Below the pieces are notes generated by a model. The model searched no databases. It saw nothing but the letters and a program-made list of their open reading frames with translations, and had not been told where the DNA came from. From Lentisphaerae bacterium ADurb.Bin082 (GTDB taxonomy: Bacteria > Verrucomicrobiota > Lentisphaeria > Oligosphaerales > Oligosphaeraceae), in the NCBI GenBank assembly GCA_002070945.1, contig MWEG01000045.1:1-34367 (forward strand): a stretch of 34,367 nucleotides of DNA, read 5' to 3'. A program made the position numbers and the translations under genes. Shown here in pieces: positions 1 to 7,732 of this stretch. The stretch's first letter is position 1; each line of letters starts with the position of its first letter.

Positions 1-50
1 CGGCGATGATACTGCGTTTCAGAGCGCGGGAAAGTAGCGCGCTGCCAGTC
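1..50 (+). rRNA. rrf: 5S ribosomal RNA, 3' end only
   Basis: The first ~50 bases read like the last part of a bacterial 5S rRNA. CGGCGATGATACTGC corresponds to loop E/helix IV (E. coli: GCCGATGGTAGTGT), and GGGAAAGTAG...CGCTGCCAG corresponds to the terminal GCGAGAGTAGG...CTGCCAGGC. A strong intrinsic terminator follows 11 bases later, as expected at the end of an rRNA operon. The 5' part and any 23S/16S genes lie left of the window. The exact mature 3' end is estimated because the pairing 5' strand is not visible. Confidence 0.85.
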
Positions 51-60
51 AATTTCTTCA

Positions 61-100
61 AAACCCCCGACGGGTAGAACCCGCCGGGGGTTTTCTTTTT
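61..100 (+). terminator. Intrinsic terminator of the rRNA operon
   Basis: A GC-rich hairpin (AACCCCCG..GGG, loop TAGA, ACCC..CGGGGGTT) is followed directly by TTTTCTTTTT. It stands right after the 5S end on the same strand and should stop rRNA transcription before it runs into the oppositely oriented eboE-like gene. Confidence 0.9.
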
Positions 101-101
101 A

Positions 102-193
102 GAATGGTGAATGGTGAATGGTGAATGCCGAATGCCGAGGCGCATTTCACAATTCATAATTCATAATTCATAATTCATAATTCATAATTCATT
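102..193. repeat. Composite heptamer tandem repeat, copy 1
   Basis: Five 7-bp units of the type GAATGGT/GAATGCC are followed by the 13-mer GAGGCGCATTTCA (137-149) and then six TAATTCA-type heptamers. The two heptamers share TGAAT/ATTCA in opposite orientation, so a transcript could fold back around the 13-mer. The same arrangement with the identical 13-mer recurs at 30879-31048. The right end overlaps the last codons and stop codon of the eboE-like gene. Confidence 0.85.
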
Positions 194-1353
194 TCGGCAA
201 TTTGCGCTTGGGCGAATTGGGCTTCTTTCACCAGGCAGTCGGCCAAGGATTTGCACTGGAGGAAGTCTGGGAGGACATTGTAGGAATACGTCTCGATTTC
301 GAGGGTCGGGCAGAGTGAAGGCGTTTTGCGGACGGCGGCGAGGACTGCCTTCAGCTCCGCGTTAGCAGCCATGAGTCCGCCCGTCAGGTTGTCGAGAAAG
401 ATCGGCACATGGAAATGGCACCGCCATTCGCCATCAGTGTTCGACGAATGGCTGGTCAGGTCGGTTGGGAGCGGGAGGTCTTCCCAAGACTGGATGACAG
501 TGTGGTTGCGGATGAGCCTGGTCTGGTGCAGATACACACTGTCTTGAAAATTCCGACACAGAAACTCTTGTGCGGCGACGGACGGGGCTCGGATGGCGGC
601 GCTCAACTGGATTTTAGTGATGGGGATGCCCTGGTCAATGAGCAGCTCAAGTCCGGTGCCAGGTTCGTGGCCGAGCAGTTCCTGGTGGCAGGTGTCGTAG
701 CAGACGCCCAGAAAGCCGACATGTTCGTGAGACTGGAGCCGCCGCTGAAAGAAATCAGCGAATTCCGCCGGAGCTTCCCAGAGGCAGTCCGGCTCCATTT
801 CAAAACCCAGCCGGATGATTTTGCCGGTTTGCTGGTGAATTTTTGCCAAGTGTTCGGCCACAGCCAGGATGTTGGCGAGCATGGGTTTTTCGCCTGCGGT
901 TGGGAAGTGGCGTCGGTAGCCGGCAGGCAGAGTCGAAATGCTGCCTATCGTGTCTGGCGGCAGCAGGCTGGACAGCAGGTCTGCCACTGCTATCGTGTAG
1001 TCACGCCGTTCAGGACATGTCCAGTCAGGATGATAGACACTCGTCTTGACGGGTTCGTCATGGAATCTGCCGTAGGGGAAGGCGTTGGCGGTCACGGCTT
1101 CGAAGCCGGCGGCGTGCAGCTGGGAAGCCCATGCTGCCCTGGCGTCATCGTCGCGCCGCAGAGCCTCTGCGGTCGCGGCGTCCAGCCATAATCCGACTGG
1201 GAATGGCCGGTCGGCAAAGCCATGCAGGCGGTTCTTCACTTCCGTCAGGCAGCCGCACAAAGCCGTCAGCTTGGCCTGCGGAGTCGTCCCCGGGAACACA
1301 TTCATGCAATGGCAGAGGACAGGTTGCCTGGAGAATGTTGGGGCTTTGGTCAT
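175..1353 (-). CDS. eboE: EboE-like TIM-barrel protein (metabolite traffic family)
   Basis: The 392-residue protein resembles EboE, the xylose-isomerase-like TIM-barrel member of the eustigmatophyte/bacterial ebo cluster, which is proposed to move a prenylated or cyclitol-like precursor out of the cytoplasm. Recognisable features are the start CMNVFPGTTP (family: TN.HPGE), FPYGRFHDEPVKTSVYHPDW near residues 93-112, and SISTLPAGYR near 139-148. It starts 2 bp after the dnaB stop codon and is probably translationally coupled to it. No other ebo gene is visible, and the space downstream is the end of an rRNA operon, so it appears orphaned from the usual eboABCDEF set. Its last few codons and stop fall inside the heptamer repeat, so the C-terminus has probably been altered. 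The family call rests on remembered motif similarity. Confidence 0.72.
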   Translation of the reverse strand: MTKAPTFSRQPVLCHCMNVFPGTTPQAKLTALCGCLTEVKNRLHGFADRPFPVGLWLDAATAEALRRDDDARAAWASQLHAAGFEAVTANAFPYGRFHDEPVKTSVYHPDWTCPERRDYTIAVADLLSSLLPPDTIGSISTLPAGYRRHFPTAGEKPMLANILAVAEHLAKIHQQTGKIIRLGFEMEPDCLWEAPAEFADFFQRRLQSHEHVGFLGVCYDTCHQELLGHEPGTGLELLIDQGIPITKIQLSAAIRAPSVAAQEFLCRNFQDSVYLHQTRLIRNHTVIQSWEDLPLPTDLTSHSSNTDGEWRCHFHVPIFLDNLTGGLMAANAELKAVLAAVRKTPSLCPTLEIETYSYNVLPDFLQCKSLADCLVKEAQFAQAQIAEMNYEL

Positions 1354-1355
1354 AA

Positions 1356-2783
1356 TTATGCGTCCTGAGGCACGTACTGGTCGGTGCTGACGGCATTTTC
1401 AAAGCGGGTATAGCGCGGCAGGAACAGCAGGTCCACGGTTCCGGTGGCACCATTGCGGTTTTTGGCGATGATTAGCTCGGCTGGGATGCCGTTGGTGTCA
1501 TCTTCCCTTTGCTCATACTGCACGCCGCGGTCGCGGTGGAGGATGGCGACGACGTCCGCGTCCTGCTCAATGGCGCCGGATTCGCGCAGGTGGCTGAGTT
1601 TGGGCTTTTCGCCCTGTTCGGCCTGCCGGTTCAATTGAGCCAGAACCACGACCGGGATGTTCAGCTCCTTGGCCATGGCCTTCAAGGAGCCGGAAATCAT
1701 GGCGACTTCGTTTTCGCGGTTGGCGTTGCGGGAGACGTGGCCGCGGATCAGCTGCAAGTAGTCGATGAAAATGACCTTGACGTCGTGCTTGCTGCACATG
1801 CGGCGAGCCTTGGCTCGTAGCTCGAGGATGTCAATGGCACCGGTGTCATCAATGATGATGCGTGAATTGCTGATTTGCTCGCAGGCGCTCCCGACGTCAT
1901 GTTGCCAGCGATGCGACGACAGGGTGCCGTTCTTGAATTCGCTCATGCTGACCCTGGCAGTGCTGCAAATAAGGCGCAGGACAAGTTGTTGGGCAGGCAT
2001 TTCCAAGCTGAAGATGCCGACAGGCGTTTCCTTGCTGCTCATGGCGATGTTGGCCGCCATGTTAAGGGCCAGTGCTGTTTTACCGATGGACGGCCTGGCC
2101 GCCAGCACGAACAATTCGCCGGGCTTGAGGCCAGTGATCATCCTGTCCATGTCAAAGCCAGTGCGCAGGCCAAGCATGTCCGTGTTGCCCTGCATCAGCA
2201 GCTCAAGGTAGATGACGGCTTCCCGCACCAGCGGCTTGATAAGGAGAAGGTCCTTGGCTTCATTCATCCCGGCGACTTCGAAAATCTGCTGTTCAACGGT
2301 GTCCAGGAGCGTCTGGACATCGTCGTCTGTGTCGTAGCAGCGCATGATAGTTTCGGTGCAGGCGGCGATGATGCGACGAAGGATGGCATTTTGGCGGACG
2401 ATGTCAATGTAGTGGTCGATATTGGCGGCGGTCGGCACAGAGTCTATCAGCTGCATAATGTAGCTGCGACCGCCGACTTCCTCCAGTCTACTGCTGCGTT
2501 CAAGGTGGTCGGCGAGGACGATCGGGTCGAGGCTGGCTTCGCCCTTGCCAGCGCTCAATTCGAGCATGGCATTGAAGATCGTCTGATGGGCGCTCCTGTA
2601 GAAGGCGCCCTCCATGCGCAATTGGCCGAATGCGGTGGCAGAGGCGTTTGGGTCTTGCATCATGCCGCCCAAAACAGCGATTTCGGCATCAAGATTGTGC
2701 GGCTTGGGACGGTCGAGGTTGAGGAGAGCTACGGTAGTGGAACGTGCCTGAGGTGGCGAGGTTGACGAGGACGGGGAAGTCAT
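1356..2783 (-). CDS. dnaB: Replicative DNA helicase DnaB
   Basis: This 475-residue protein is the hexameric 5'-3' helicase that unwinds the chromosome at the fork and recruits primase. The N-terminal domain starts at PHNLDAEIAVLGGMM; the RecA-like domain carries Walker A ARPSIGKT (about residues 229-236), the Walker B/H3 stretch VIFIDYLQLI, motif H4 VVLAQLNRQAE, and ESGAIEQDADVV with the arginine-finger region near the C-terminus. I chose the ATG at 2783 because GGAGA lies 9 bases upstream and the 18 residues before it look non-native. The N-terminal ~20 residues are Ser/Thr/Pro-rich and probably disordered. It follows the M55 peptidase gene by 188 bp with no terminator between them, and precedes eboE by 2 bp. 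No sign of intein or truncation. Confidence 0.95.
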   Translation of the reverse strand: MTSPSSSTSPPQARSTTVALLNLDRPKPHNLDAEIAVLGGMMQDPNASATAFGQLRMEGAFYRSAHQTIFNAMLELSAGKGEASLDPIVLADHLERSSRLEEVGGRSYIMQLIDSVPTAANIDHYIDIVRQNAILRRIIAACTETIMRCYDTDDDVQTLLDTVEQQIFEVAGMNEAKDLLLIKPLVREAVIYLELLMQGNTDMLGLRTGFDMDRMITGLKPGELFVLAARPSIGKTALALNMAANIAMSSKETPVGIFSLEMPAQQLVLRLICSTARVSMSEFKNGTLSSHRWQHDVGSACEQISNSRIIIDDTGAIDILELRAKARRMCSKHDVKVIFIDYLQLIRGHVSRNANRENEVAMISGSLKAMAKELNIPVVVLAQLNRQAEQGEKPKLSHLRESGAIEQDADVVAILHRDRGVQYEQREDDTNGIPAELIIAKNRNGATGTVDLLFLPRYTRFENAVSTDQYVPQDA

Positions 2784-2971
2784 GGCGGAAAGTCTCCAGG
2801 GGAAAATGGTTTCGCGGCTGGCCGTCAATGTGGTCAATCGCGGGGATGGCCGCAGAAGGGGGGGGCACCATGAACCCTCCGGCTGGCCTAAGAAGGCGTC
2901 GGGTTGCAGCTGGGGGAACGGTGCTGGCGGTTTTAGGCTGTGGCAGAGGGCGTCTCGCCTTCAGCCATAGG

Positions 2972-3751
2972 TCAGACAAAGAAAGCCTGTTCAGCGGTTG
3001 GGGCGGTTTTTTCATAGCTCCGCCCGTCGATGATAGTCAGGCCTGGGCGTCCGGCAGCGTTTGGCGTCGATTGTCTTTCGACCATTTCGCGTCGGATGGT
3101 CACTGGCTTGGTGACTGCCAGTGGTTTGATGTTTTTCAGGTCGCGGATGGCCGCGATAGTTGCTTCTCGGATTAAGTCATGGGCGGCTTTGCGGGGGAGG
3201 AGCATGGCGCCTTGGCAGCTGCATGCCTTTTTCACTTCGCAGGTATGCACCCCTGGAATCCATTCGCGGGCTTCCCGGCAGACAAAATCGTCGCCCGTGA
3301 CTAGGATAGTCGGGACGCCGTAGTCGGCGGCGATGGCGGCGTCAATGCCGGTTTCGCCGACTGGGCGGCCATTGAGCCACATATTCTGTATGGTGGCGGA
3401 GGAGTAGGTATGCTCCAGCAGGGCGCCGGGGGTGCCTGCCATGGCATGATAACCTAGTAGGATGAGGGCGTCGCTTCCGGCCAGGCCCCACATTCGCACT
3501 GGCCCGGTCTGCCCTTGGACAATTTGCACGCGCGGGTCGACTTGGTCCCAGAGGAAATGGTTGCCAGCGCCGTGACCGTCGCGGGCGATGACTTCCTTGG
3601 CGCCTGCCTCGAAGCAAGCGCTGGCGCAGACGTTCATCTCCTCGGTGTAGTAGCGGCGTCCAGCCTGATAATGTGCGCCAGAAGCAGTGACGAAGTCAGA
3701 GCCGCTGACGCCGCTGATGCCTTCCATATCAACAAAGATGTAGATTTTCAT
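2972..3751 (-). CDS. dppA: D-aminopeptidase, M55 (DppA) family
   Basis: The 259-residue protein matches the zinc-dependent DppA peptidases, decameric enzymes that release N-terminal D-amino acids such as D-Ala from peptidoglycan-derived peptides. The metal ligands are in place: D8 and E10 in VDMEGISG, H60 in RDGHGAG, H102 in LLGYHAMAG and E133 in PVGETG, with H114 in EHTYS near the active site. Length is normal for the family. There is no signal peptide, so it should be cytoplasmic. The start has GGAAAC 4 bases upstream, and transcription probably begins from the minus-strand promoter at 3836-3864. It is likely the first gene of the dppA-dnaB-eboE unit. No peptide transporter genes are adjacent, unlike the Bacillus dpp operon. 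Confidence 0.9.
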   Translation of the reverse strand: MKIYIFVDMEGISGVSGSDFVTASGAHYQAGRRYYTEEMNVCASACFEAGAKEVIARDGHGAGNHFLWDQVDPRVQIVQGQTGPVRMWGLAGSDALILLGYHAMAGTPGALLEHTYSSATIQNMWLNGRPVGETGIDAAIAADYGVPTILVTGDDFVCREAREWIPGVHTCEVKKACSCQGAMLLPRKAAHDLIREATIAAIRDLKNIKPLAVTKPVTIRREMVERQSTPNAAGRPGLTIIDGRSYEKTAPTAEQAFFV

Positions 3752-3812
3752 GATCGTTTCCAGTCGTAGCGGGCGTTTTTCTTAGTCGGGCGGGAAAACT
3801 GCGGTCGCATTC

Positions 3813-3840
3813 TTGCAAACGCCGATTGATTGTCTATTAT
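3813..3840 (+). promoter_or_regulatory. Sigma-70-type promoter for the CPBP protease gene
   Basis: TTGCAA (3813-3818), a 16-bp spacer and TATTAT (3835-3840) give a predicted start near 3847. Its -10 box overlaps the -10 of the opposing promoter for the dppA-like gene. Confidence 0.6.
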
Positions 3841-3864
3841 AGCATGAAGGCAGGGAATTGTCGA
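3836..3864 (-). promoter_or_regulatory. Sigma-70-type promoter for the dppA-dnaB-eboE unit
   Basis: Read on the minus strand: TCGACA (3864-3859), a 17-bp spacer, then consensus TATAAT (3841-3836). The start would lie near 3829, leaving a leader of about 78 bases before the dppA-like start codon. Confidence 0.7.
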
Positions 3865-4691
3865 GCGGTGTAGTCGTGAAAGGAACCATGAAGGAGTATT
3901 TTCAGGCAGTGTCTCGGGCGTTGCTGTGGCCGTTCCGCAGGGCGGGGTCAGAGGTCTCAGCAGAGGAAAAGGAGCTGGCTGGCGTTTACCAGCTGGCGCT
4001 GTTCCTGGCGCTGACCGGATTGTGGCTTGGGCAGGCCGCCGCCCGGGTACTCAGCGTTTTGTCGGCGGGGGTACAGTGGCCGGCCATCCGTTTTGGCATT
4101 GGGCTGCTGCCGTTTCAAGTTGGGGCCTTTGCCGGCGCTATGGCTGGCCTGTGTTTATCCCGGCGCCTGCATGGCTGGCGTCGGCTGCTGGCCTTGCATC
4201 AAGACCCTGATGATGACAGCGATAGCAACGTTACTTGGGCAGTTGTCAAGAGCGTGCGGATTCTTTTCCTGCTGTACCCGGTTCTGTTGGTTGTCAATGC
4301 CCTCAGCGCCTGGGGCTGCCGTCAGCTTGGCATTCCGATGCCGCCGCAGTCTTTGCAGGTTTTCGCTGAGCAGTCGCCGGGGATGGGATTTTGGTTGTTG
4401 GCGGCGGTCAGCGTGGTGATCCTGGCGCCGGTCACCGAGGAGATTCTTTTCCGGCTGGTCGTCTATCGCGCTTTGCGCGGCGCTTGGCCGCGGGCGGCGG
4501 CTGTCCTCGCCTCTGTCGTATTTGCGGGGGCGCATTTCACGCCGCAGTATGTCCCAGGGCTTTTCTTGGTCGGCATGGTGCTGCAAACGGCTTTTTGCGA
4601 GGGCGGGTTGCGTCACGCCATTGTCTTGCATTGTCTGTACAACCTGGCGTCGCTGCTGTTATTCTTGTTTGTTCATGCTATGGGATCGTGA
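3858..4691 (+). CDS. CPBP-family intramembrane glutamic protease
   Basis: This hydrophobic 277-residue protein belongs to the CPBP/Abi (CAAX protease, bacteriocin-processing) family, whose members cleave substrates inside the membrane. The paired glutamates are in VTEEILFRLVVYRAL (E194, E195, with the downstream Arg), the first histidine motif is FAGAHF (H226), and the C-terminal HAIVLHCLYNL supplies the last conserved His/Asn. About six to eight membrane segments are apparent. The start is uncertain: TTG at 3858 has GAAGG 7 bases upstream, whereas the ATG at 3888 has AAAGGA only 3 bases away; using the ATG removes 10 residues. It converges on ung with a 10-bp gap. Substrate unknown. Confidence 0.88.
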   Translation: MSSGVVVKGTMKEYFQAVSRALLWPFRRAGSEVSAEEKELAGVYQLALFLALTGLWLGQAAARVLSVLSAGVQWPAIRFGIGLLPFQVGAFAGAMAGLCLSRRLHGWRRLLALHQDPDDDSDSNVTWAVVKSVRILFLLYPVLLVVNALSAWGCRQLGIPMPPQSLQVFAEQSPGMGFWLLAAVSVVILAPVTEEILFRLVVYRALRGAWPRAAAVLASVVFAGAHFTPQYVPGLFLVGMVLQTAFCEGGLRHAIVLHCLYNLASLLLFLFVHAMGS

Positions 4692-4701
4692 CGGGGTCGG
4701 C

Positions 4702-5394
4702 TCAGGTGCTGCCGTCGAGCGTCCAATCAATGGGTTCGGCCGCCCGTTCAGCCAGGAGCTGGTTGGTGCGCGTGAAAAGTCGCGAGCCTAAGAAGCCTCG
4801 ATAGGCCGAGAGCGGCGACGGATGCGCACACTGGATGGCGACGTGCCTAGTGTCATCGATAAGCTTGGCTTTGACTTTGGCGGCATTGCCGAGCAGGATG
4901 AAGGCCAGGGCGCGATCCCGGCGGCTGGATAAAGCTTTGATGATAGCGTCGGTGACTTTTTCCCAGCCGCAGTCGCGGTGCGAGCCAGGCTGGTGGGCGC
5001 GGACGGTCAGGACCGTGTTGAGCAGGAGGACGCCCTGCCGGGCCCAGGCTTCCAGCGAGGGACTGGCTGGCGCGTTTAGGCCGAGGTCCGAGGAGTATTC
5101 CTTCAGGATGTTGCGCAGCGAAGGCGGGGCTGGCACGTCATCGGGCACGGAAAAAGCCAGCCCGCAGGCCTGGCCGTCATCATGGTAGGGGTCTTGACCG
5201 AGCCAGACTGCCTTGACCTTGGCAAAGGGAGTCAGGACAAGGGCCCGATAGATGTCCTGCCGAGGCGGAAAAATGACTTGGCCAGACATCTCTTCGCGCC
5301 GCAGGAACGCCTTGATTTCGGCCAGCGCGTGCGTCGGCAGGAATGGCCGCAGGGCCTTTCGCCAATCAGGAGGGAGTGTGCTTATGGTCGTCAT
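4702..5394 (-). CDS. ung: Uracil-DNA glycosylase, family 1
   Basis: The 230-residue protein removes uracil from DNA in the first step of base-excision repair. It carries the water-activating motif GQDPYH (about residues 66-71, catalytic Asp68), the uracil-binding LLLNTVLTV, and the Leu-intercalation motif HPSPLSAYRGF with its catalytic His near residue 190. Length is typical. I start at the ATG at 5394; a TTG two codons earlier is less likely. It begins 13 bp after the stop of the upstream glycosidase-like gene on the same strand, so the two are probably co-transcribed despite having no obvious functional link. Confidence 0.95.
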   Translation of the reverse strand: MTTISTLPPDWRKALRPFLPTHALAEIKAFLRREEMSGQVIFPPRQDIYRALVLTPFAKVKAVWLGQDPYHDDGQACGLAFSVPDDVPAPPSLRNILKEYSSDLGLNAPASPSLEAWARQGVLLLNTVLTVRAHQPGSHRDCGWEKVTDAIIKALSSRRDRALAFILLGNAAKVKAKLIDDTRHVAIQCAHPSPLSAYRGFLGSRLFTRTNQLLAERAAEPIDWTLDGST

Positions 5395-5407
5395 GGGCAA
5401 TTTTTGC

Positions 5408-7402
5408 TCAGGAGTATTCCACGGCCACGATTTGGGCCATGTTCAGGGCTGGAATGGTGAACTCGATGCGGTTGTCAGAGCAGGTGAACGGCAGCATCGT
5501 TCCTTCCGGAACCAGCCGGACTGCCTTGGGCGGTTGGCGGACGGCGAAGGTGACTTGGACGTTCGCTAGAGGGATGATGTCCTCGATGACTTCGACGTTG
5601 CCGCGCTTGGCCGGAGCGGCATAGAGCAAATGCAGAAGGTGGCGGTTTTCCCGCTCCTGCCAGGTGACGTTGGCGCGTCCGCAGGATGGCAGCGAACAGG
5701 TCAGCAGCGGGTAGGGATAGAGTCGTTCAAGGCAGTTCATGACAAAGTCGCGGTGCAGGCGCATGCCTTGCTCATGGTAGATGCTGAAGATAGGATGGGA
5801 CAGATAGATGACGTTGCCGTGCTGGATGGCAGCCGGCCATTCCGTCTTCGTGCCGACCGGGCTGTTGCGGTGGGAGCAGAAATGGGCGTAGGTGCGATTG
5901 AAGACAGGCCCCCAGGTGGACGCGAGAACCTGAGCCTGAACCGGACGGCAGGTTATGCCGCCGCGATAAGTCAGGAAAGGTGACGTGACCAGGTCCTTAG
6001 ACACCTCCGGGCCGGCTTCGATAAACTCCACGTCCCAGGGTGAGCGGCCCAGGCATTCGGCGCCCAGGTTGAGAGCAAAACGGTCGTCGTTGATGTCCAA
6101 GCCGCTTTCATAGGATGCGAGGATGCTGCCGCCTTGGGCGAGAAAACGGTTGAGCTTTTCACGGAAGCCAGGGTCAAGCCGGGCCAAGTCAGGCAGGATG
6201 AGCAGCCGATAGGGGGATATGGACATGGTCTCGTCAATGATGACATGCGGTATTTGCTTTTCCATCAGCATCTTAGTGGCTCCGAAGATGGCGCGGTCGC
6301 GGTTGTCGTCGAAAAGCATTTCCATAGTGGCCATAATGGCGACATCTGCCTCGGGGCGGGCGTCTTTCAGCCACGGTTCGCGTGTTTCCAGGTATTCGTA
6401 GGCATGGCCGATGATTCGGTATGTCTCCGGGTCCATGCGACCGGACGGGTGGAGCTGGTCGCCGACTGAGGCAAGACACCCCAGGCTGGCAATCTGGGCG
6501 CATTCATAGCGGAGTGCGTCTGGGTGCTTGAAGCCGCCGAATTCGCCCCAGGCCGTATGGAATTTTCCAGTCATGCCAACGACCTGCTTGTTGGGCTGCA
6601 ACTGGGTGAAATAGCGCGCATTCATGGGGAAGAAGTCATAGCCCCAGCCGCCGCTGGGCAGGGATTCGATTTCGAGGTGGCTGTCATACACGAACAGGTC
6701 GTGGCGGCCTTTTTTGCAGGAGCCGTTGTGGAAGATGGTGGCTTTGGGATTGATGCCCCAGATGAGACTGGTGGTGGCTTTCAGGTAGCGTTTATAAATC
6801 ATGGAGGCGAATTGCTTCTGGTCTTCAGGCGACTCCGGGTTGAGGCGCCGCTCGCGCATGGAGGCCTGGCAGCGTTCGCAGTAGCAGGGCAATTCGCGGG
6901 TGATGTCGAACCAGATGCCGCCTGGATTGTAGCGTTGGAGGACTTCTGCGGTTACGTCCAGAACTTGCTGGAGGTAGGGCGAATTGAGGCAGAGGTTCCG
7001 CCATCCCGGAGGACGGGCGCTGTGTGGGTGCCCTTCGCCAGGGCCGCCAAGGATTTTGCCGTCTTGGGTGCGGATGCACCATTCCGGATGTTCGCGGGAA
7101 GCCTTGTCATTCCAGCCGACGGTGATGTAGACTTCGGCATTGATGCCTTCCTCGCGGCAGACCTTGAGCATGCCCCCGACCAGGTCGGTTTTCAGGTTGG
7201 GATGCGATAGGCCATGCACGGCGTCAGGATAGTAGCACCAGCCGTGATGGCAGTAGGCAAAGAAATTGATGGACTGGACGCGCCCGCGGCGTAATTGTTC
7301 GGCGAACTGTTTTTCGCTGAATTGGCCGCCGATGTCAAGGCAGTGCTCCGAAGTATGGAAGTCAAGGTGAACCTGACGGTTGGGCAAGTTGGTCACGAGC
7401 AT
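5408..7402 (-). CDS. GHL6/GH151-like glycosidase, possible alpha-L-fucosidase
   Basis: The 664-residue protein has an N-terminal TIM barrel of the 'hypothetical glycosyl hydrolase 6' type, then a beta-galactosidase-trimerisation-like (GATase-fold) middle domain and a C-terminal beta domain. Visible signatures are NFFAYCHHGWCYYP (H52, H53), YITVGWN and HPEW around 92-108, and GGIWFDITRE (D166). An Asp in a WFD context is the nucleophile of GH29-type fucosidases, so D166 is the best nucleophile candidate. CYCERC (173-178) follows and may bind metal. This architecture is shared with GH151 alpha-L-fucosidases, but substrate is inferred. There is no signal peptide, implying a cytoplasmic enzyme acting on imported oligosaccharides. 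GGAGG sits 8 bases before the ATG. The gene leads a unit with ung. Confidence 0.72.
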   Translation of the reverse strand: MLVTNLPNRQVHLDFHTSEHCLDIGGQFSEKQFAEQLRRGRVQSINFFAYCHHGWCYYPDAVHGLSHPNLKTDLVGGMLKVCREEGINAEVYITVGWNDKASREHPEWCIRTQDGKILGGPGEGHPHSARPPGWRNLCLNSPYLQQVLDVTAEVLQRYNPGGIWFDITRELPCYCERCQASMRERRLNPESPEDQKQFASMIYKRYLKATTSLIWGINPKATIFHNGSCKKGRHDLFVYDSHLEIESLPSGGWGYDFFPMNARYFTQLQPNKQVVGMTGKFHTAWGEFGGFKHPDALRYECAQIASLGCLASVGDQLHPSGRMDPETYRIIGHAYEYLETREPWLKDARPEADVAIMATMEMLFDDNRDRAIFGATKMLMEKQIPHVIIDETMSISPYRLLILPDLARLDPGFREKLNRFLAQGGSILASYESGLDINDDRFALNLGAECLGRSPWDVEFIEAGPEVSKDLVTSPFLTYRGGITCRPVQAQVLASTWGPVFNRTYAHFCSHRNSPVGTKTEWPAAIQHGNVIYLSHPIFSIYHEQGMRLHRDFVMNCLERLYPYPLLTCSLPSCGRANVTWQERENRHLLHLLYAAPAKRGNVEVIEDIIPLANVQVTFAVRQPPKAVRLVPEGTMLPFTCSDNRIEFTIPALNMAQIVAVEYS

Positions 7403-7732
7403 GCGGAGTCCTCCAATATAATGTATTGATTCAAGACGGCCGGCCCCGGGGGCAGGCAGCGGCGGACACGCCGTCCGGCATTAGGAAAGTGGGGACTAAT
7501 ATACTCCGCGTCGACAGCGAACGGAAGCAGCGCCAGCGTTTTTCTCATGAAAAAGGCAGCTTTCCTGAGCCTAACGTGATGTCCCCGAGACGGTTGGCGA
7601 TGACTGAACAATTTGCTTGGCGTGGTGTCTGACAAAGCATGGCGGCGGTGGTATATTAGACCGTAGTCCGGGAACTTGGGGGTCTCCTCGTCAGCCAGTC
7701 GACAGAAGGAATAAGTTTATTCGGGAACTGGC
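7403..7732. other. Divergent intergenic region
   Basis: 330 bp between the GHL6-like gene (minus) and the C39-like protease gene (plus). It contains the plus-strand promoter at 7629-7657 and a GC-rich patch near 7439-7460 (GGCCGGCCCCGGGGG). No convincing minus-strand promoter, gene or RNA was found. Confidence 0.5.
7629..7657 (+). promoter_or_regulatory. Sigma-70-type promoter for the C39-like protease gene
   Basis: CTGACA (7629-7634), exactly 17 bp, then TATATT (7652-7657). Predicted start near 7664, giving a leader of about 70 bases. Confidence 0.65.

Noticed and set aside
102..193. CRISPR-like array
   Set aside because: Seven-base units without unique spacers are simple tandem repeats, and no cas gene is present.
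1875..2765. Long plus-strand open frame opposite dnaB
   Set aside because: Antisense shadow of a clearly coding helicase gene; the peptide resembles nothing and has no start signals. The same holds for the long frames opposite the E1 gene (29041-30138) and the paralogues (16499-17809, 18441-19670).
2689..3015. Minus-strand frame spanning the dppA-dnaB spacer
   Set aside because: Overlaps both neighbours out of frame, Pro/Arg-rich with no family resemblance; the 188-bp spacer contains no convincing gene or promoter.
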